From positions 1-64,000 of the forward strand of contig CAIXBQ010000012.1 of assembly GCA_903917705.1 (NCBI GenBank): a DNA stretch of 64,000 nt. The letters are read 5' to 3'. Made by a program: the position numbers and the translations under genes. Position 1 is the first letter of the stretch. Each line of letters starts with the position of its first letter. Under the pieces are notes generated by a model. The model did no database searches, was not told where the DNA came from, and saw only the letters and a list, made by a program, of their open reading frames with translations. This stretch comes from an uncultured Verrucomicrobia subdivision 3 bacterium. GTDB lineage: Bacteria; Verrucomicrobiota; Verrucomicrobiia; Limisphaerales; UBA11358. This document shows positions 1-7,952 of this stretch, piece by piece.

Positions 1-2
1 AA

Positions 3-125
3 GTCGTGCTGCGCGACGAACTCCAACGCTTCTGGCGGGACGCCCGCCGGGTCCGCTCTCTTATTTTCGACTGGCTTCTCGATCAAGCAAACAGTTTCTC
101 TCCAGCCGTTATACTACATTATTAA
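3..125 (+). CDS. C-terminal end of an unidentified protein (cut by left edge)
   Basis: Frame 3 from the left edge stays open for 40 codons and stops with TAA at 123-125. The peptide is rich in Arg, Leu and Trp (for example LQRFWRDARRVRSLIFDWLL) and reads like an amphipathic C-terminal helix. No family can be recognised from so short a piece. It would be convergent with the pseudopilin gene ending at 109 and overlap it by 17 bases, which is plausible here because another convergent pair overlaps near 14533-14552. The alternative is that this is chance coding in an intergenic stretch. Low confidence. Confidence 0.3.
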   Translation, partial: VVLRDELQRFWRDARRVRSLIFDWLLDQANSFSPAVILHY

Positions 126-459
126 CGTAATTGGTATTATTGATGGTATAGAGGCCGCCCATGGGACAGCCGGGAATCTTGCCGGCGGCGTTGAGCTTGA
201 TGTAGGGGGTCAGGTCGTACGGAAAGCGGATGGCTTCGCCGTTGGTCTTGCGATTTTCCAAGGCGAACTGGTTGGCGGCGGCATCAATCTGGCGAAGGTT
301 GTTGATGCAGGCATTTACGGAGCTGGTGGCGCGCGGAAACATGGTCCGGAGAAGATAGGTGCGGAAAGCCAGAAACCCAACCACCACCAGCACCACGATA
401 ACGGCGATTTCGATCAGCCGGTTTTCCAGACCTGACGGACTGTGTTGCGACTCGCTCAT
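109..459 (-). CDS. GspG-like pseudopilin with degenerate N-terminus
   Basis: A 116-residue protein. After one hydrophobic helix (about residues 15-33) comes NACINNLRQIDAAANQFALE, a pattern I associate with small verrucomicrobial and planctomycete type II secretion/type IV pilin-like proteins. A short C-terminal part follows with PYIK, PGCPMGG and YTIN elements, also usual there. The helix is odd: where a prepilin has G|FTLIEL, this protein has E12-N13-R14-L15-I16-E17. The conserved Glu is kept, but the Gly before the cleavage site and the Phe after it are missing. It may not be processed by prepilin peptidase and could stay as a membrane-anchored protein. The start is the second in-frame ATG (457-459); 15 bases further upstream is another possible start. 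It lies 41 bases downstream of the helicase gene on the same strand. Confidence 0.7.
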   Translation of the reverse strand: MSESQHSPSGLENRLIEIAVIVVLVVVGFLAFRTYLLRTMFPRATSSVNACINNLRQIDAAANQFALENRKTNGEAIRFPYDLTPYIKLNAAGKIPGCPMGGLYTINNTNYVNNVV

Positions 460-500
460 GGCCCTTATCAACACCGCCCGCCAGATTCCGTTGCGCGGAT

Positions 501-1742
501 TTACCGTCGCCGGCCGCCGGGAGCGAAATGATAGCCGCCGTGAACACGTCCGCCACGCACTTTGCCGGGGAAGCCGGCCGCGGCCGCGCCGGGCTTGGCT
601 TCTTCAAACAACGCCGTGTAGCGATAGTCGAAGTTTTCCAGCTTCACGCGCGGGATTTTCTGGCTGATGAACCGTTCAATCGCGAAAACATGCGGTGCAT
701 CCTCGGCCACCATGATGGTGAAGGCGTCGCCGGTGTGTTCCGCCCGCCCGGTGCGCCCGATGCGGTGGATGTAATCCTCCGGATGCTGCGGCACGTCGTA
801 GTTGATGACGTGGCTGACATCCGCAATGTCCAGCCCGCGCGCCGCGATGTCCGTGGCGACGAGGACTTCGTATTTGCCATCGCGAAAACCTTCCAAGGCC
901 TGCTCGCGCTCCTTCTGGGTGCGGTTGGAATGCAGCACGGCCACGGCATGATTCGCGCGCTTGAGCAGGGACGCCACGCGGTCGGCCCCATGCTTGGTGC
1001 GGCAGAAAACCAGGACTGAGTTGTAGTTCACCCGCTTCAAGAGCTCAAGCACCAGGTCGGTCTTTTGCGTGTCGGACACGGGATAGATGACGTGCTTGAC
1101 CGTCTCGGCGGGGGTGCGCCGCGCGCCGATCTCGATGGTCTCCGGATCTTGCATCGCCCATTGGATGAGCGTCTCAATCTGCGGCGGGATGGTGGCGGAA
1201 AACAGCGCGGTGTGGCGCACGCGCGGACATTTTTCAACCAGCCGGCGCACGTCGGGCAAAAAGCCCATGTCCAACATGCGGTCGGCTTCGTCCAGGACGA
1301 GGAATTCCACCTTGTCGAGGCGCACCGTGCCCTGTTCGAGATGGTCCAGCAGACGTCCGGGCGTGGCCGCCACGACATCCGCACCGGCGCGCAGTTCGTC
1401 GTTCTGCTTGCCATAGCCGACGCCGCCGTAAACCACGGTGACTTTCAAATCGGTGAACCGCGCGTAATCGCGAATCGCGGTTTCCACCTGCGACGCGAGT
1501 TCGCGGGTGGGCTCCAGAATGAGGGCGCGCGGCCCGACCGGACTATGTTTGCCAAGTTTGGAAAGGATGGGCAGGGCGAACGCCGCCGTCTTGCCGGTGC
1601 CGGTCTGCGCGCTGCCGATGACATCGCGGCCAGCCAGCACCAGGGGAATGGCGCGGAGTTGGATGGGCGTCGGATCCACATATCCCATCGCCTTGACGCC
1701 GTCCAACATGACTGGCGAAAGGCCTAATTTACTGAAAGGCAT
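501..1742 (-). CDS. rhlE: DEAD-box ATP-dependent RNA helicase, RhlE-like
   Basis: A 413-residue cytoplasmic helicase expected to unwind short RNA duplexes in ribosome assembly or RNA turnover. All core motifs are visible: Q motif region (PTPIQ), Walker A AQTGTGKT with Lys51, PTRELA, TPGR, DEAD, SAT, the domain 2 block VATDIAARGLD, and HRIGRTGR. After the second RecA-like domain comes a short glycine- and arginine-containing tail (GKVRGGRVHGGYHF), typical of RhlE-type proteins and likely to help RNA binding. I chose the ATG that gives MPFSKLGL, the usual start of this family, over an in-frame one 15 bases upstream. It lies downstream of the terminator at 1830-1860, so it is probably transcribed separately from the recA pair. 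Confidence 0.93.
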   Translation of the reverse strand: MPFSKLGLSPVMLDGVKAMGYVDPTPIQLRAIPLVLAGRDVIGSAQTGTGKTAAFALPILSKLGKHSPVGPRALILEPTRELASQVETAIRDYARFTDLKVTVVYGGVGYGKQNDELRAGADVVAATPGRLLDHLEQGTVRLDKVEFLVLDEADRMLDMGFLPDVRRLVEKCPRVRHTALFSATIPPQIETLIQWAMQDPETIEIGARRTPAETVKHVIYPVSDTQKTDLVLELLKRVNYNSVLVFCRTKHGADRVASLLKRANHAVAVLHSNRTQKEREQALEGFRDGKYEVLVATDIAARGLDIADVSHVINYDVPQHPEDYIHRIGRTGRAEHTGDAFTIMVAEDAPHVFAIERFISQKIPRVKLENFDYRYTALFEEAKPGAAAAGFPGKVRGGRVHGGYHFAPGGRRR

Positions 1743-1829
1743 GAGGTAGGTTAGCAATCCGGCGGATTAAGGAAAGCAATGAATTACGGACGGCACGACG
1801 GCCAGCCCCGGCGGCCCGGCATCATCAAG

Positions 1830-1860
1830 CAAAGAAAAACCCGGCACGATGTGCCGGGTT
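1830..1860 (-). terminator. Rho-independent terminator
   Basis: A perfect 10-bp stem AACCCGGCAC / GTGCCGGGTT (1838-1847 and 1851-1860) closes a 3-base loop. Read on the minus strand it is followed by TTTCTTTG. It sits 57 bases past the stop of the 565-residue gene at 1917 and upstream of the helicase gene, so it should end the recA-linked transcript. This is the clearest intrinsic terminator in the window. Confidence 0.88.
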
Positions 1861-1916
1861 GAATCGGATCCCCGGTCCGCGGCGACAAACTTCGCCGGCG
1901 GCACGGGGCGATATTT

Positions 1917-3614
1917 TTATGCCGCAGACGGCGGCGTTTCCATCGGCGGTGCAGCCGGGGGCGCGGGCTCAACCATTGGCGTTGCCACCGCTTCAACCGG
2001 AGCCGGGGTTTCCACCACCGGATTGACCGGCACCGGCACTTCCGACGCCAGCTCCGCAGCAACTTCCGCCGGCGACACAGCTTCCGTAACCGTGGCGGCT
2101 TCGGCTTCGGCCGGTTTCGCAGGCTTCTTTTCCTGCTTCACCGGCTTGGGCGCGGGCTTCTTGGCCGTCTCCATGCGGCCATCGGCGAATTCCAGCACAG
2201 CCCCCTGATGGATGAGCCAGTGCAAGTCCACGATGATCGCCGTCTGCTCGGGCGTGGCTTCAGGCGCGACGGGCTCAGCGGGCTTCGCCGCCGGGGTGGC
2301 GGCCTCGCCTTCGGCCACCGGCGCGGGCGTGACGGGAACTTCCGCGACCGGCGCTTTCGCCACCTTGGGCGTCGGCGCGAGCGCCTCGATCAATTTTCGC
2401 CGCGTGCATTTCGCGTTGCCGTTGATGAATTCAATGATGCGCTTGATGTTTTCCGACACCGGCGTGGTTTCAAGGTCGAGGAAGGTCGGCCGCGCCACGC
2501 TGACATGCGTGACCGTCTTGTTAACCTTGAAGAATTGCAGGCCGTATTGCGCGAACTGCTGGCTCAGTTTCGTGGCGATGGGCAGCGGGAAAAATTTCTG
2601 CTGCTCCCACTCCTGCCGGATCAGCCGCTGCAGGCCGTTGCTGCGCAAACTGCGGCTCGGCAAACCGGCCACTGTAAGCGTCTCGACCGGTTTGATGATG
2701 GAATCCTTGTGCGTGGCGCGGAAATGCTTCTCCACTTCTTCCATCGTCGCGAGCTTAATCGGCTCCGGCACGTTGAGGCAGTTGAATTCGGTCTTGAAGC
2801 TCTGGTCTTCGATCCATTTTTTGACGACCGCCTCGTCCTTCACGATTTTGACGCGCGCCTTGAACAGGTCGAACGGCATCCGCGAAAACTTTTCCGCGTG
2901 CAGCTTGCGCAATTGGTTCTGGTAATCGTGATAATTCGGCGGGCCAAGGATTTCGCCGCTCATGCCGCATTGCGCGACGAACGTATAAACGCCCTTCGGC
3001 GGCTCCGTCGCCGTGCGTTCGGCGTTATAAAACGTGGCGAAATGATTTTTAAGAACATGCGCGACGGCTTCGTCCTCGCTCGTCCACGGGGAATCATCGA
3101 GCGCGCAGATGAACAGCGATTGCGCCGCGCCGTCGGATTTTTTCTTGGTGAGCTGGACGGAATAGCGTTCCGCCTTCTGCAAAATCAGCAGCGCGATCTG
3201 GAACAGCGGATAAGCTCGACCGGTCATCTTGATCTGCCGCGAGAGCTGCTCGACGCCGCGTTCTTCCGGGATGAACGCGACGTTCAGCTCCGGCAACGGC
3301 GCGGGCGGCGCGGGGCGCTCGCCGCGCTGTTCATCGCGCCGGTCGCCACCACGGAAACCGCCGCCTTTGCGGTCGCCAAACTTGGAACCACCGCGCGGCG
3401 GACTGCCACGGCGTTCACCGCCGCCGCCAAAGCCGCCGGGACCATCGCGGCGCGGGCCGCGGCGTTCGCCGGGCTTGCCGCTAAAACTGCGCTCGGGCTT
3501 GACACCTTCGTTGCCGGTGAACTTTGCAAATTTGTTGGACTCGGTTTTCCCCTGCGCCCACGCGGGCTGGAAGAGGTTCTCCAAGTTGAGGTCGAGATCA
3601 GGGACGTTGCTCAT
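1917..3614 (-). CDS. Conserved hypothetical protein with RGG-like N-terminus
   Basis: A 565-residue protein in three parts. The N-terminal part (about 40-105) is dense in Arg and Gly with RGG/RRG clusters, like disordered RNA-binding tails. The globular centre (about 110-410) contains FICALDDSPWTSEDEAVAHV and a run of charged helices. The C-terminal part (about 415-565) is low-complexity Pro/Ala/Glu/Val, interrupted by a short ordered piece (TAIIVDLHWLIHQGAVLEFA). I know no functional name for it; it resembles uncharacterised proteins of Verrucomicrobiota. It has no signal peptide or membrane helix, so it is cytoplasmic. It begins 31 bases downstream of recA on the same strand and is followed by a strong terminator, so it is probably co-transcribed with recA. 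A nucleic-acid role is inferred only from the RGG region and the neighbours. Confidence 0.85.
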   Translation of the reverse strand: MSNVPDLDLNLENLFQPAWAQGKTESNKFAKFTGNEGVKPERSFSGKPGERRGPRRDGPGGFGGGGERRGSPPRGGSKFGDRKGGGFRGGDRRDEQRGERPAPPAPLPELNVAFIPEERGVEQLSRQIKMTGRAYPLFQIALLILQKAERYSVQLTKKKSDGAAQSLFICALDDSPWTSEDEAVAHVLKNHFATFYNAERTATEPPKGVYTFVAQCGMSGEILGPPNYHDYQNQLRKLHAEKFSRMPFDLFKARVKIVKDEAVVKKWIEDQSFKTEFNCLNVPEPIKLATMEEVEKHFRATHKDSIIKPVETLTVAGLPSRSLRSNGLQRLIRQEWEQQKFFPLPIATKLSQQFAQYGLQFFKVNKTVTHVSVARPTFLDLETTPVSENIKRIIEFINGNAKCTRRKLIEALAPTPKVAKAPVAEVPVTPAPVAEGEAATPAAKPAEPVAPEATPEQTAIIVDLHWLIHQGAVLEFADGRMETAKKPAPKPVKQEKKPAKPAEAEAATVTEAVSPAEVAAELASEVPVPVNPVVETPAPVEAVATPMVEPAPPAAPPMETPPSAA

Positions 3615-3645
3615 GAATAAAAACGGGGATCGGAATGATTAAAAA

Positions 3646-4710
3646 TTACTTTACTTCAGCGGCGGGCGCAGCGGCGCGTTTGGCGTGGATGGCCTCAATG
3701 ATTTTCTTGGCGAGTTCGGGTTTTTCCTCCAGCGCCTTCTTGGCGGCATCCCGGCCCTGGCCGATCATCGCGCCGTCAAATTGCAGATAGGCGCCTCTTT
3801 TATCCACCGCGCCACATTCGATGCCCACGTCAAGAATGCTGCCTTCCTTGTCGATGCCGTGGTTGTAGATGATGTCAAACTCGGCCTCGGCAAACGGCGG
3901 CGCGACCTTGTTCTTCACGATTTTGACGCGCGTGTGGTTGCCGTAGACATTGCCGGCGGCGTCTTTGAGCTGGTCTTTGCGGCGGATGTCCATGCGGACG
4001 CTCGCGTAAAATTTCAACGCCTTGCCGCCCGGCGTGGTTTCGGGGCTGCCGAACATCACGCCGACTTTCTCGCGCAACTGGTTCGTGAAAATACAAGTGG
4101 TCTTGGACTTGGCGAGAATCGCGGTGAGTTTGCGCAGGGCTTGCGACATGAGCCGCGCCTGCATGCCCATCGTGGCCATGCCCATCTCGCCTTCAAGTTC
4201 AGCCTTCGGCACCAGGGCGGCAACCGAGTCGATGACGATGACATCGAGTGCGTTCGAACGCGCAAGCGTTTCGCAGATGGTCAGCGCCTCTTCGCCGGAA
4301 TCCGGCTGTGACACCAGCAGGTCATCAAGGTTCACGCCGAGTTTTTTCGCGTAGCCGGGATCCAGCGCGTGTTCCGCATCAATGAACGCCGCGAGGCCGC
4401 CGGCCTTTTGCGCATTAGCGATGACGTGCAGCATGAGCGTGGTTTTGCCCGAAGATTCGGGTCCATAAATCTCCACAACCCGCCCGCGGGGAATGCCGCC
4501 AACACCGAGCGCGAGGTCAATCGCCAGCCCGCCGGTCGGAATGACTTCAATTTTCACCTGCGCCCGCGCATCGCCGAGGCGCATGATGGCCCCATCACCG
4601 TAAGCTTTGGTGATGGACGAAATTGCGGATTCGAGTTCGCGTTCGCGGGTCGCGGCGGCTTTGGCGTCAGCGGCGCTGGCAACGGCTTTTTCAACGGCTT
4701 TGGGCGGCAT
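3646..4710 (-). CDS. recA: Recombinase A
   Basis: A 354-residue RecA: ATP-dependent strand exchange and co-protease for LexA-type repressors. Visible signatures are Walker A GPESSGKT (83-90), the block VVEIYGPE, Walker B region [18 protein letters not shown], the signature block [21 protein letters not shown], and [26 protein letters not shown] (given here as family landmarks). The C-terminus ends in a short Ala/Lys tail rather than a long acidic one. I chose the ATG at 4708-4710 (MPPKAVEKA); a longer in-frame start at 4773 would add 21 residues without RecA similarity. The divergent region upstream holds a 16-bp dyad that may be a LexA-type operator. The 565-residue gene follows after 31 bases. 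Confidence 0.98.
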   Translation of the reverse strand: MPPKAVEKAVASAADAKAAATRERELESAISSITKAYGDGAIMRLGDARAQVKIEVIPTGGLAIDLALGVGGIPRGRVVEIYGPESSGKTTLMLHVIANAQKAGGLAAFIDAEHALDPGYAKKLGVNLDDLLVSQPDSGEEALTICETLARSNALDVIVIDSVAALVPKAELEGEMGMATMGMQARLMSQALRKLTAILAKSKTTCIFTNQLREKVGVMFGSPETTPGGKALKFYASVRMDIRRKDQLKDAAGNVYGNHTRVKIVKNKVAPPFAEAEFDIIYNHGIDKEGSILDVGIECGAVDKRGAYLQFDGAMIGQGRDAAKKALEEKPELAKKIIEAIHAKRAAAPAAEVK

Positions 4711-4788
4711 AAAATTAGGGTTTTTGTCGGTTTTACGAAAGGAGACGGTAGTGAATCGGCAATGAATAGTCAAACGCCGATGGTGCAG

Positions 4789-4804
4789 ATGACAAAACTG
4801 TCAT
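4789..4804. promoter_or_regulatory. Perfect dyad upstream of recA (candidate SOS operator)
   Basis: ATGACA-AAAC-TGTCAT is a perfect 6-bp inverted repeat with a 4-base spacer. It lies 79 bases upstream of the recA ATG and 51 bases upstream of the divergent YVTN gene. Its size and layout fit a dimeric repressor site such as a LexA box, but it does not match the classical E. coli or Bacillus consensus. The assignment is inference from position. Confidence 0.4.
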
Positions 4805-4854
4805 GGAATTTTTATTGCGGTGCCAGCGGTCCCGGACGTTAAATTTATCTCCTT

Positions 4855-5865
4855 ATGAAATCCATTTCTGTCCTCACCCTAGCCGGCGGGCTCATCGTCG
4901 CCGGTTCCGTTTATGCCGCCGACGTGAATTATCATCTTCTCAAAACCATCCCCGTCGGCGGCGACGGCGGCTGGGATTACCTGTCCGTAGATTCGGCGGC
5001 GCAGCGGCTTTACGTTTCGCACGCCACGAAAGTAGTCGTGATTGATCTGGCGAAGGATGCGGTCGCCGGCGAAATCACCAATACGCCCGGGGTTCACGGC
5101 ATCGCCGTGGCACCGGAACTGAATCGCGGTCTGGTGACCTGCGGGCGTGAAGACAAGGGCGCGATCGTTGACCTCAAAACCCTGCAGATCCTTTCCAAAG
5201 TGGAGACAGGCGCCAATCCCGACGGAATGCTTTACGAACCGGGTCGGCAGGAATTCTACACGTTCAACGGACGCGGCAGTTCCGCAACCGTGATTGCCGC
5301 GAAGTCTGGCCAAGTGGTTGCCACGATTCCCCTCGGCGGCAAGCCGGAATTCGCCGACGCCGACGCCAAAGCCGGTTTGGTCTTCAATAACCTCGAAGAC
5401 AAAAGCGAACTCGTCGCGATTGACACCAAGAGACACACCGTCGTAAACCACTGGCCGATTGCGCCCGGCGAGGAAGCGAGCGGCCTGGCCTTCGATGAGC
5501 AGAATCATCGCCTGTTCCTTGGCTGCGGCAACAAGCTGATGGTGATGGTGGACAGCACCAGTGGAAAAGTTCTGGCGAGCGTTCCGATTGGCGACGGTGT
5601 GGACGCGAACTCGTTTGATCCCGGCACACAACTCGCCTTCGCCTCCTGCGGCGACGGCACGGTGACGATTGCCCGGGAAGAGGGCGACAAACTGACGGTG
5701 GTGCAAACCTTGAAAACCGAAAAAGGCGCGCGGACGATGACGATTGATCCGGCGACGCACAAAATTTATCTCGCCTCGGCGAAATTTGAAGCGCCAGCGG
5801 AAGGCCAGCGGCGCGGCAAGCTGGTGGCGGGCAGCTTCAAGATTCTGGTCTTCGGCCCGGAATAA
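4855..5865 (+). CDS. Secreted YVTN/YncE-like beta-propeller protein
   Basis: A 336-residue protein with a signal peptide (cleavage near GSVYAADV, residues 17-23) and repeated blade-like motifs such as LYVSHATKVVVIDL, GLVFNNLEDKSELVAID and LFLGCGNKLMVMVD. These fit a seven-bladed propeller of the YncE/YVTN type, exported to the periplasm. Such proteins bind ligands or DNA, or accompany metal and redox systems; the actual substrate cannot be read here. It precedes the PepSY/two-component/efflux cluster on the same strand, and could be its first gene or independent. It is divergent from recA. No good Shine-Dalgarno sequence is visible before the ATG, as for many genes here. Confidence 0.85.
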   Translation: MKSISVLTLAGGLIVAGSVYAADVNYHLLKTIPVGGDGGWDYLSVDSAAQRLYVSHATKVVVIDLAKDAVAGEITNTPGVHGIAVAPELNRGLVTCGREDKGAIVDLKTLQILSKVETGANPDGMLYEPGRQEFYTFNGRGSSATVIAAKSGQVVATIPLGGKPEFADADAKAGLVFNNLEDKSELVAIDTKRHTVVNHWPIAPGEEASGLAFDEQNHRLFLGCGNKLMVMVDSTSGKVLASVPIGDGVDANSFDPGTQLAFASCGDGTVTIAREEGDKLTVVQTLKTEKGARTMTIDPATHKIYLASAKFEAPAEGQRRGKLVAGSFKILVFGPE

Positions 5866-5957
5866 AGATGACGAAAGTTTCATCTGCGGTTCATCGCCGC
5901 TTCATCCGCTTTTGTTTTAATGCGGGCGCGAAAATGATTCCGAGAAACCAAAAAAAC

Positions 5958-6263
5958 ATGAGAAATAAAATCATCCTTAGCGGAATGTTGGCGGCGGTGC
6001 TGGTCGCGCTCGGCGTCAGCGGTTGTGCCACAGAAAAACAGGAGCAGGCCAAACTGCAAGCGCAGGCCAAAATCAGCAAGGAACAGGCGCAGCAAACTGC
6101 GCTCGCCAAAGTGCCCAACGGCACGGTCAAGGACGGCGAGCTGGAAAAAGAAAAAGGCAAGTTGATCTGGTCATTCGACATCACGGTGCCGGATTCCAAG
6201 GACATCAAGGAAGTCGCCGAGGACGCCGCCAAAGCCAAGCAGAAGGGCGAAGACAAGGATTGA
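5958..6263 (+). CDS. PepSY-domain lipoprotein
   Basis: A 101-residue protein with a lipoprotein signal peptide: a hydrophobic stretch ending in LGVSGC, so Cys is the acylated first residue. Next comes a Gln/Ala-rich segment and then a PepSY-like unit (KISKEQAQQTALAKVPNGTV, then WSFDITVPDS), the pattern of small periplasmic PepSY domains. These are thought to inhibit proteases or sense peptides or metals, and they often sit beside two-component systems. The start is the ATG at 5958; the reading frame runs 90 bases further upstream but without a signal sequence. A second PepSY-like exported protein follows 34 bases downstream, and the kinase/regulator pair comes next. Confidence 0.82.
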   Translation: MRNKIILSGMLAAVLVALGVSGCATEKQEQAKLQAQAKISKEQAQQTALAKVPNGTVKDGELEKEKGKLIWSFDITVPDSKDIKEVAEDAAKAKQKGEDKD

Positions 6264-6297
6264 TTTCACTGGTTTGAACGAGACCATCAAAAACTTT

Positions 6298-7254
6298 ATG
6301 AAAAGCTACGCGATATTAATCACCGCGATACTTGGCGTTGTCCTGCCCTTCACCTGCCGGGCGGGAACGGAATTGAAATGGACAGACGCGCCGGAAGCGG
6401 TGCGCGCAACCGTGCTGGCCAACGGCGGCTCGACGGGGCAAACCGTTGACCGCGAGAACGGCAAGAAGAATGGCCTGGCGGTTTATGAAGCGAGCGTGAA
6501 AGACCAGAAAGGCGAAACCTCCGACCTCGTTATCACCGAAGATGGCAAGTTGGTCGAAACCAAGCACGACGCTGCCGCCGACGCTGCCGGCGAGCAGCGG
6601 GCGGCTCGCGCCAAAAGAATTCTGGCGGGCGTGAAGTTCAGCCATCCGCGCGACATTGACAATACCTACCTGCCGCTCGCGAAATTGAAGCAGGACATCA
6701 TCGAGGGTTTGGAAGACGGCAAGAAAACCCGCGTGGAACGGACATTGAAGCCGGAGTTGCACAAGATTTTCAAGGTTGCCGGCCAGAAGGTGGATTCGCT
6801 TTGCATGGAGGACAGGATTTTCGTGGGCGGCGTGCTCGAGGAGGTCGCGCTGGATTATTTTGCGCAGGACGATGCCGGCACGGTTTATTATCTCGGCGAG
6901 GACGTGGATGAATTCGACGAAAACGGCAAGCTCGCCCAACACAATCCGCCGGACGATGCGTGGCTGACCGGCAAGGACACGCCTGTGCCCGGCGTCATCA
7001 TGCCGGCGCATCCGAAAGTCGGTGACAAGTTCAAATCCGAGGATGTGTCTGACAAGGTGGACGAAGTTGACGAGGTTGTGGCGGTCGATGAGACCACGAC
7101 CGTGCCGGCGGGAAAGTTTGAACATTGCGTGAAGATTGCCGAGCAGATTCCCGGCGAAGGTCTCGAATACAAATTCTACGCACCGGGCGTCGGCGTGGTG
7201 CGGGAAACGCCCGCCACTGGCGACGAACTGCTGATTTCTCACACGACGCAGTGA
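6298..7254 (+). CDS. Exported PepSY-like protein with C-terminal beta-rich domain
   Basis: A 318-residue protein. Residues 1-22 are a signal peptide (MKSYAILITAILGVVLPFTC). Residues about 30-90 form a PepSY-like unit (lysine-rich, with GLAVYEASVKDQKGE and DLVITEDGKLVETK). The C-terminal part (about 100-318) has LCMEDRIFVGGVLEEVALDY, a YYLGEDVDE element and a final HCVKIAEQIPG...YKFYAPGVGVV block, which resembles exported proteins with a beta-sandwich lipid- or metal-binding fold. The exact role is unknown. The ATG at 6298 gives a clean signal peptide; an in-frame TTG lies 24 bases earlier. It ends 23 bases before the response regulator, so it is probably part of the metal-responsive operon. 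Confidence 0.75.
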   Translation: MKSYAILITAILGVVLPFTCRAGTELKWTDAPEAVRATVLANGGSTGQTVDRENGKKNGLAVYEASVKDQKGETSDLVITEDGKLVETKHDAAADAAGEQRAARAKRILAGVKFSHPRDIDNTYLPLAKLKQDIIEGLEDGKKTRVERTLKPELHKIFKVAGQKVDSLCMEDRIFVGGVLEEVALDYFAQDDAGTVYYLGEDVDEFDENGKLAQHNPPDDAWLTGKDTPVPGVIMPAHPKVGDKFKSEDVSDKVDEVDEVVAVDETTTVPAGKFEHCVKIAEQIPGEGLEYKFYAPGVGVVRETPATGDELLISHTTQ

Positions 7255-7277
7255 GTTGAATCTGGTTGAATTACGTC

Positions 7278-7952
7278 ATGCGCGTTCTGGTCGTTGAAGA
7301 CGAAAAGAAAACCGCCTCGTTCATCCGCAAGGCGCTCCAGGCCGAAGGCTTCGCGGTGGACGTGTGCGGCAATGGCGATGACGCGCTCGCCGCCGCCACA
7401 ACCACGCCATTTGACGCGCTGGTGCTGGACATCATGCTGCCAGGCCGGGACGGCTTGAGCGTCTTGTCGCAGTTGCGCGAACGCAAAAACGCCACGCCGG
7501 TGCTGCTGCTGTCCGCGCGCGGCGAAGTCAACGAACGCGTTCAAGGACTGAATGCCGGCGCGGATGACTATCTGCCCAAGCCTTTTATCATCGCCGAACT
7601 CGTCGCCCGTGTCCGTGCGCACGTCCGTCGCAGTGGCGAAAATACATCCACCGTGCTGCGCCTCGCTGACCTCGCGCTCAACACCATCACGCACGAGGCC
7701 GGACGCGGTGAAAAGAAAATTGAACTCACGGTGCGCGAGTATCGGCTGCTGGAATATTTGCTGCGCAACGCCGGCCGGATTTGCGGCCGCATGAGCATCA
7801 TTGAAAAAGTCTGGGACTACGATTTCGATCCCGGCACGAACCTCGTGGATGTTTATGTCCGACGCCTGCGCGAAAAAATTGACGACGGTTTCGAGCCGAA
7901 ATTATTGCACACCGTGCGTGGCATCGGCTACGTGTTGAAGGGGGCGGCATGA
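7278..7952 (+). CDS. OmpR/CusR-type response regulator
   Basis: A 224-residue regulator. The receiver domain occupies residues 1-115, with acidic pocket E7-D8-E9, phospho-acceptor Asp51 in LVLDIMLPG and conserved Lys101 in YLPKPF. A winged-helix output domain follows (about 125-222), with LTVREYRLLEYLLRNAG and a typical end TVRGIGYVLKG. It should bind direct repeats and control its own operon. The start MRVLVVEDE (7278) is preferred to an in-frame TTG at 7266. Its stop overlaps the kinase start by 4 bases (ATGA), so the pair is translationally coupled. A CusR-like role in copper/silver or other metal response is inferred from the downstream CusA/CzcA-like pump. Confidence 0.95.
   Translation: MRVLVVEDEKKTASFIRKALQAEGFAVDVCGNGDDALAAATTTPFDALVLDIMLPGRDGLSVLSQLRERKNATPVLLLSARGEVNERVQGLNAGADDYLPKPFIIAELVARVRAHVRRSGENTSTVLRLADLALNTITHEAGRGEKKIELTVREYRLLEYLLRNAGRICGRMSIIEKVWDYDFDPGTNLVDVYVRRLREKIDDGFEPKLLHTVRGIGYVLKGAA

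Noticed and set aside
2208..3620. 470-codon plus-strand open frame opposite the RGG-like protein gene
   Set aside because: It mirrors the minus-strand gene in another frame, is extremely Arg/Ala/Phe/His-rich and has no family features; such shadows are frequent in GC-rich coding DNA.
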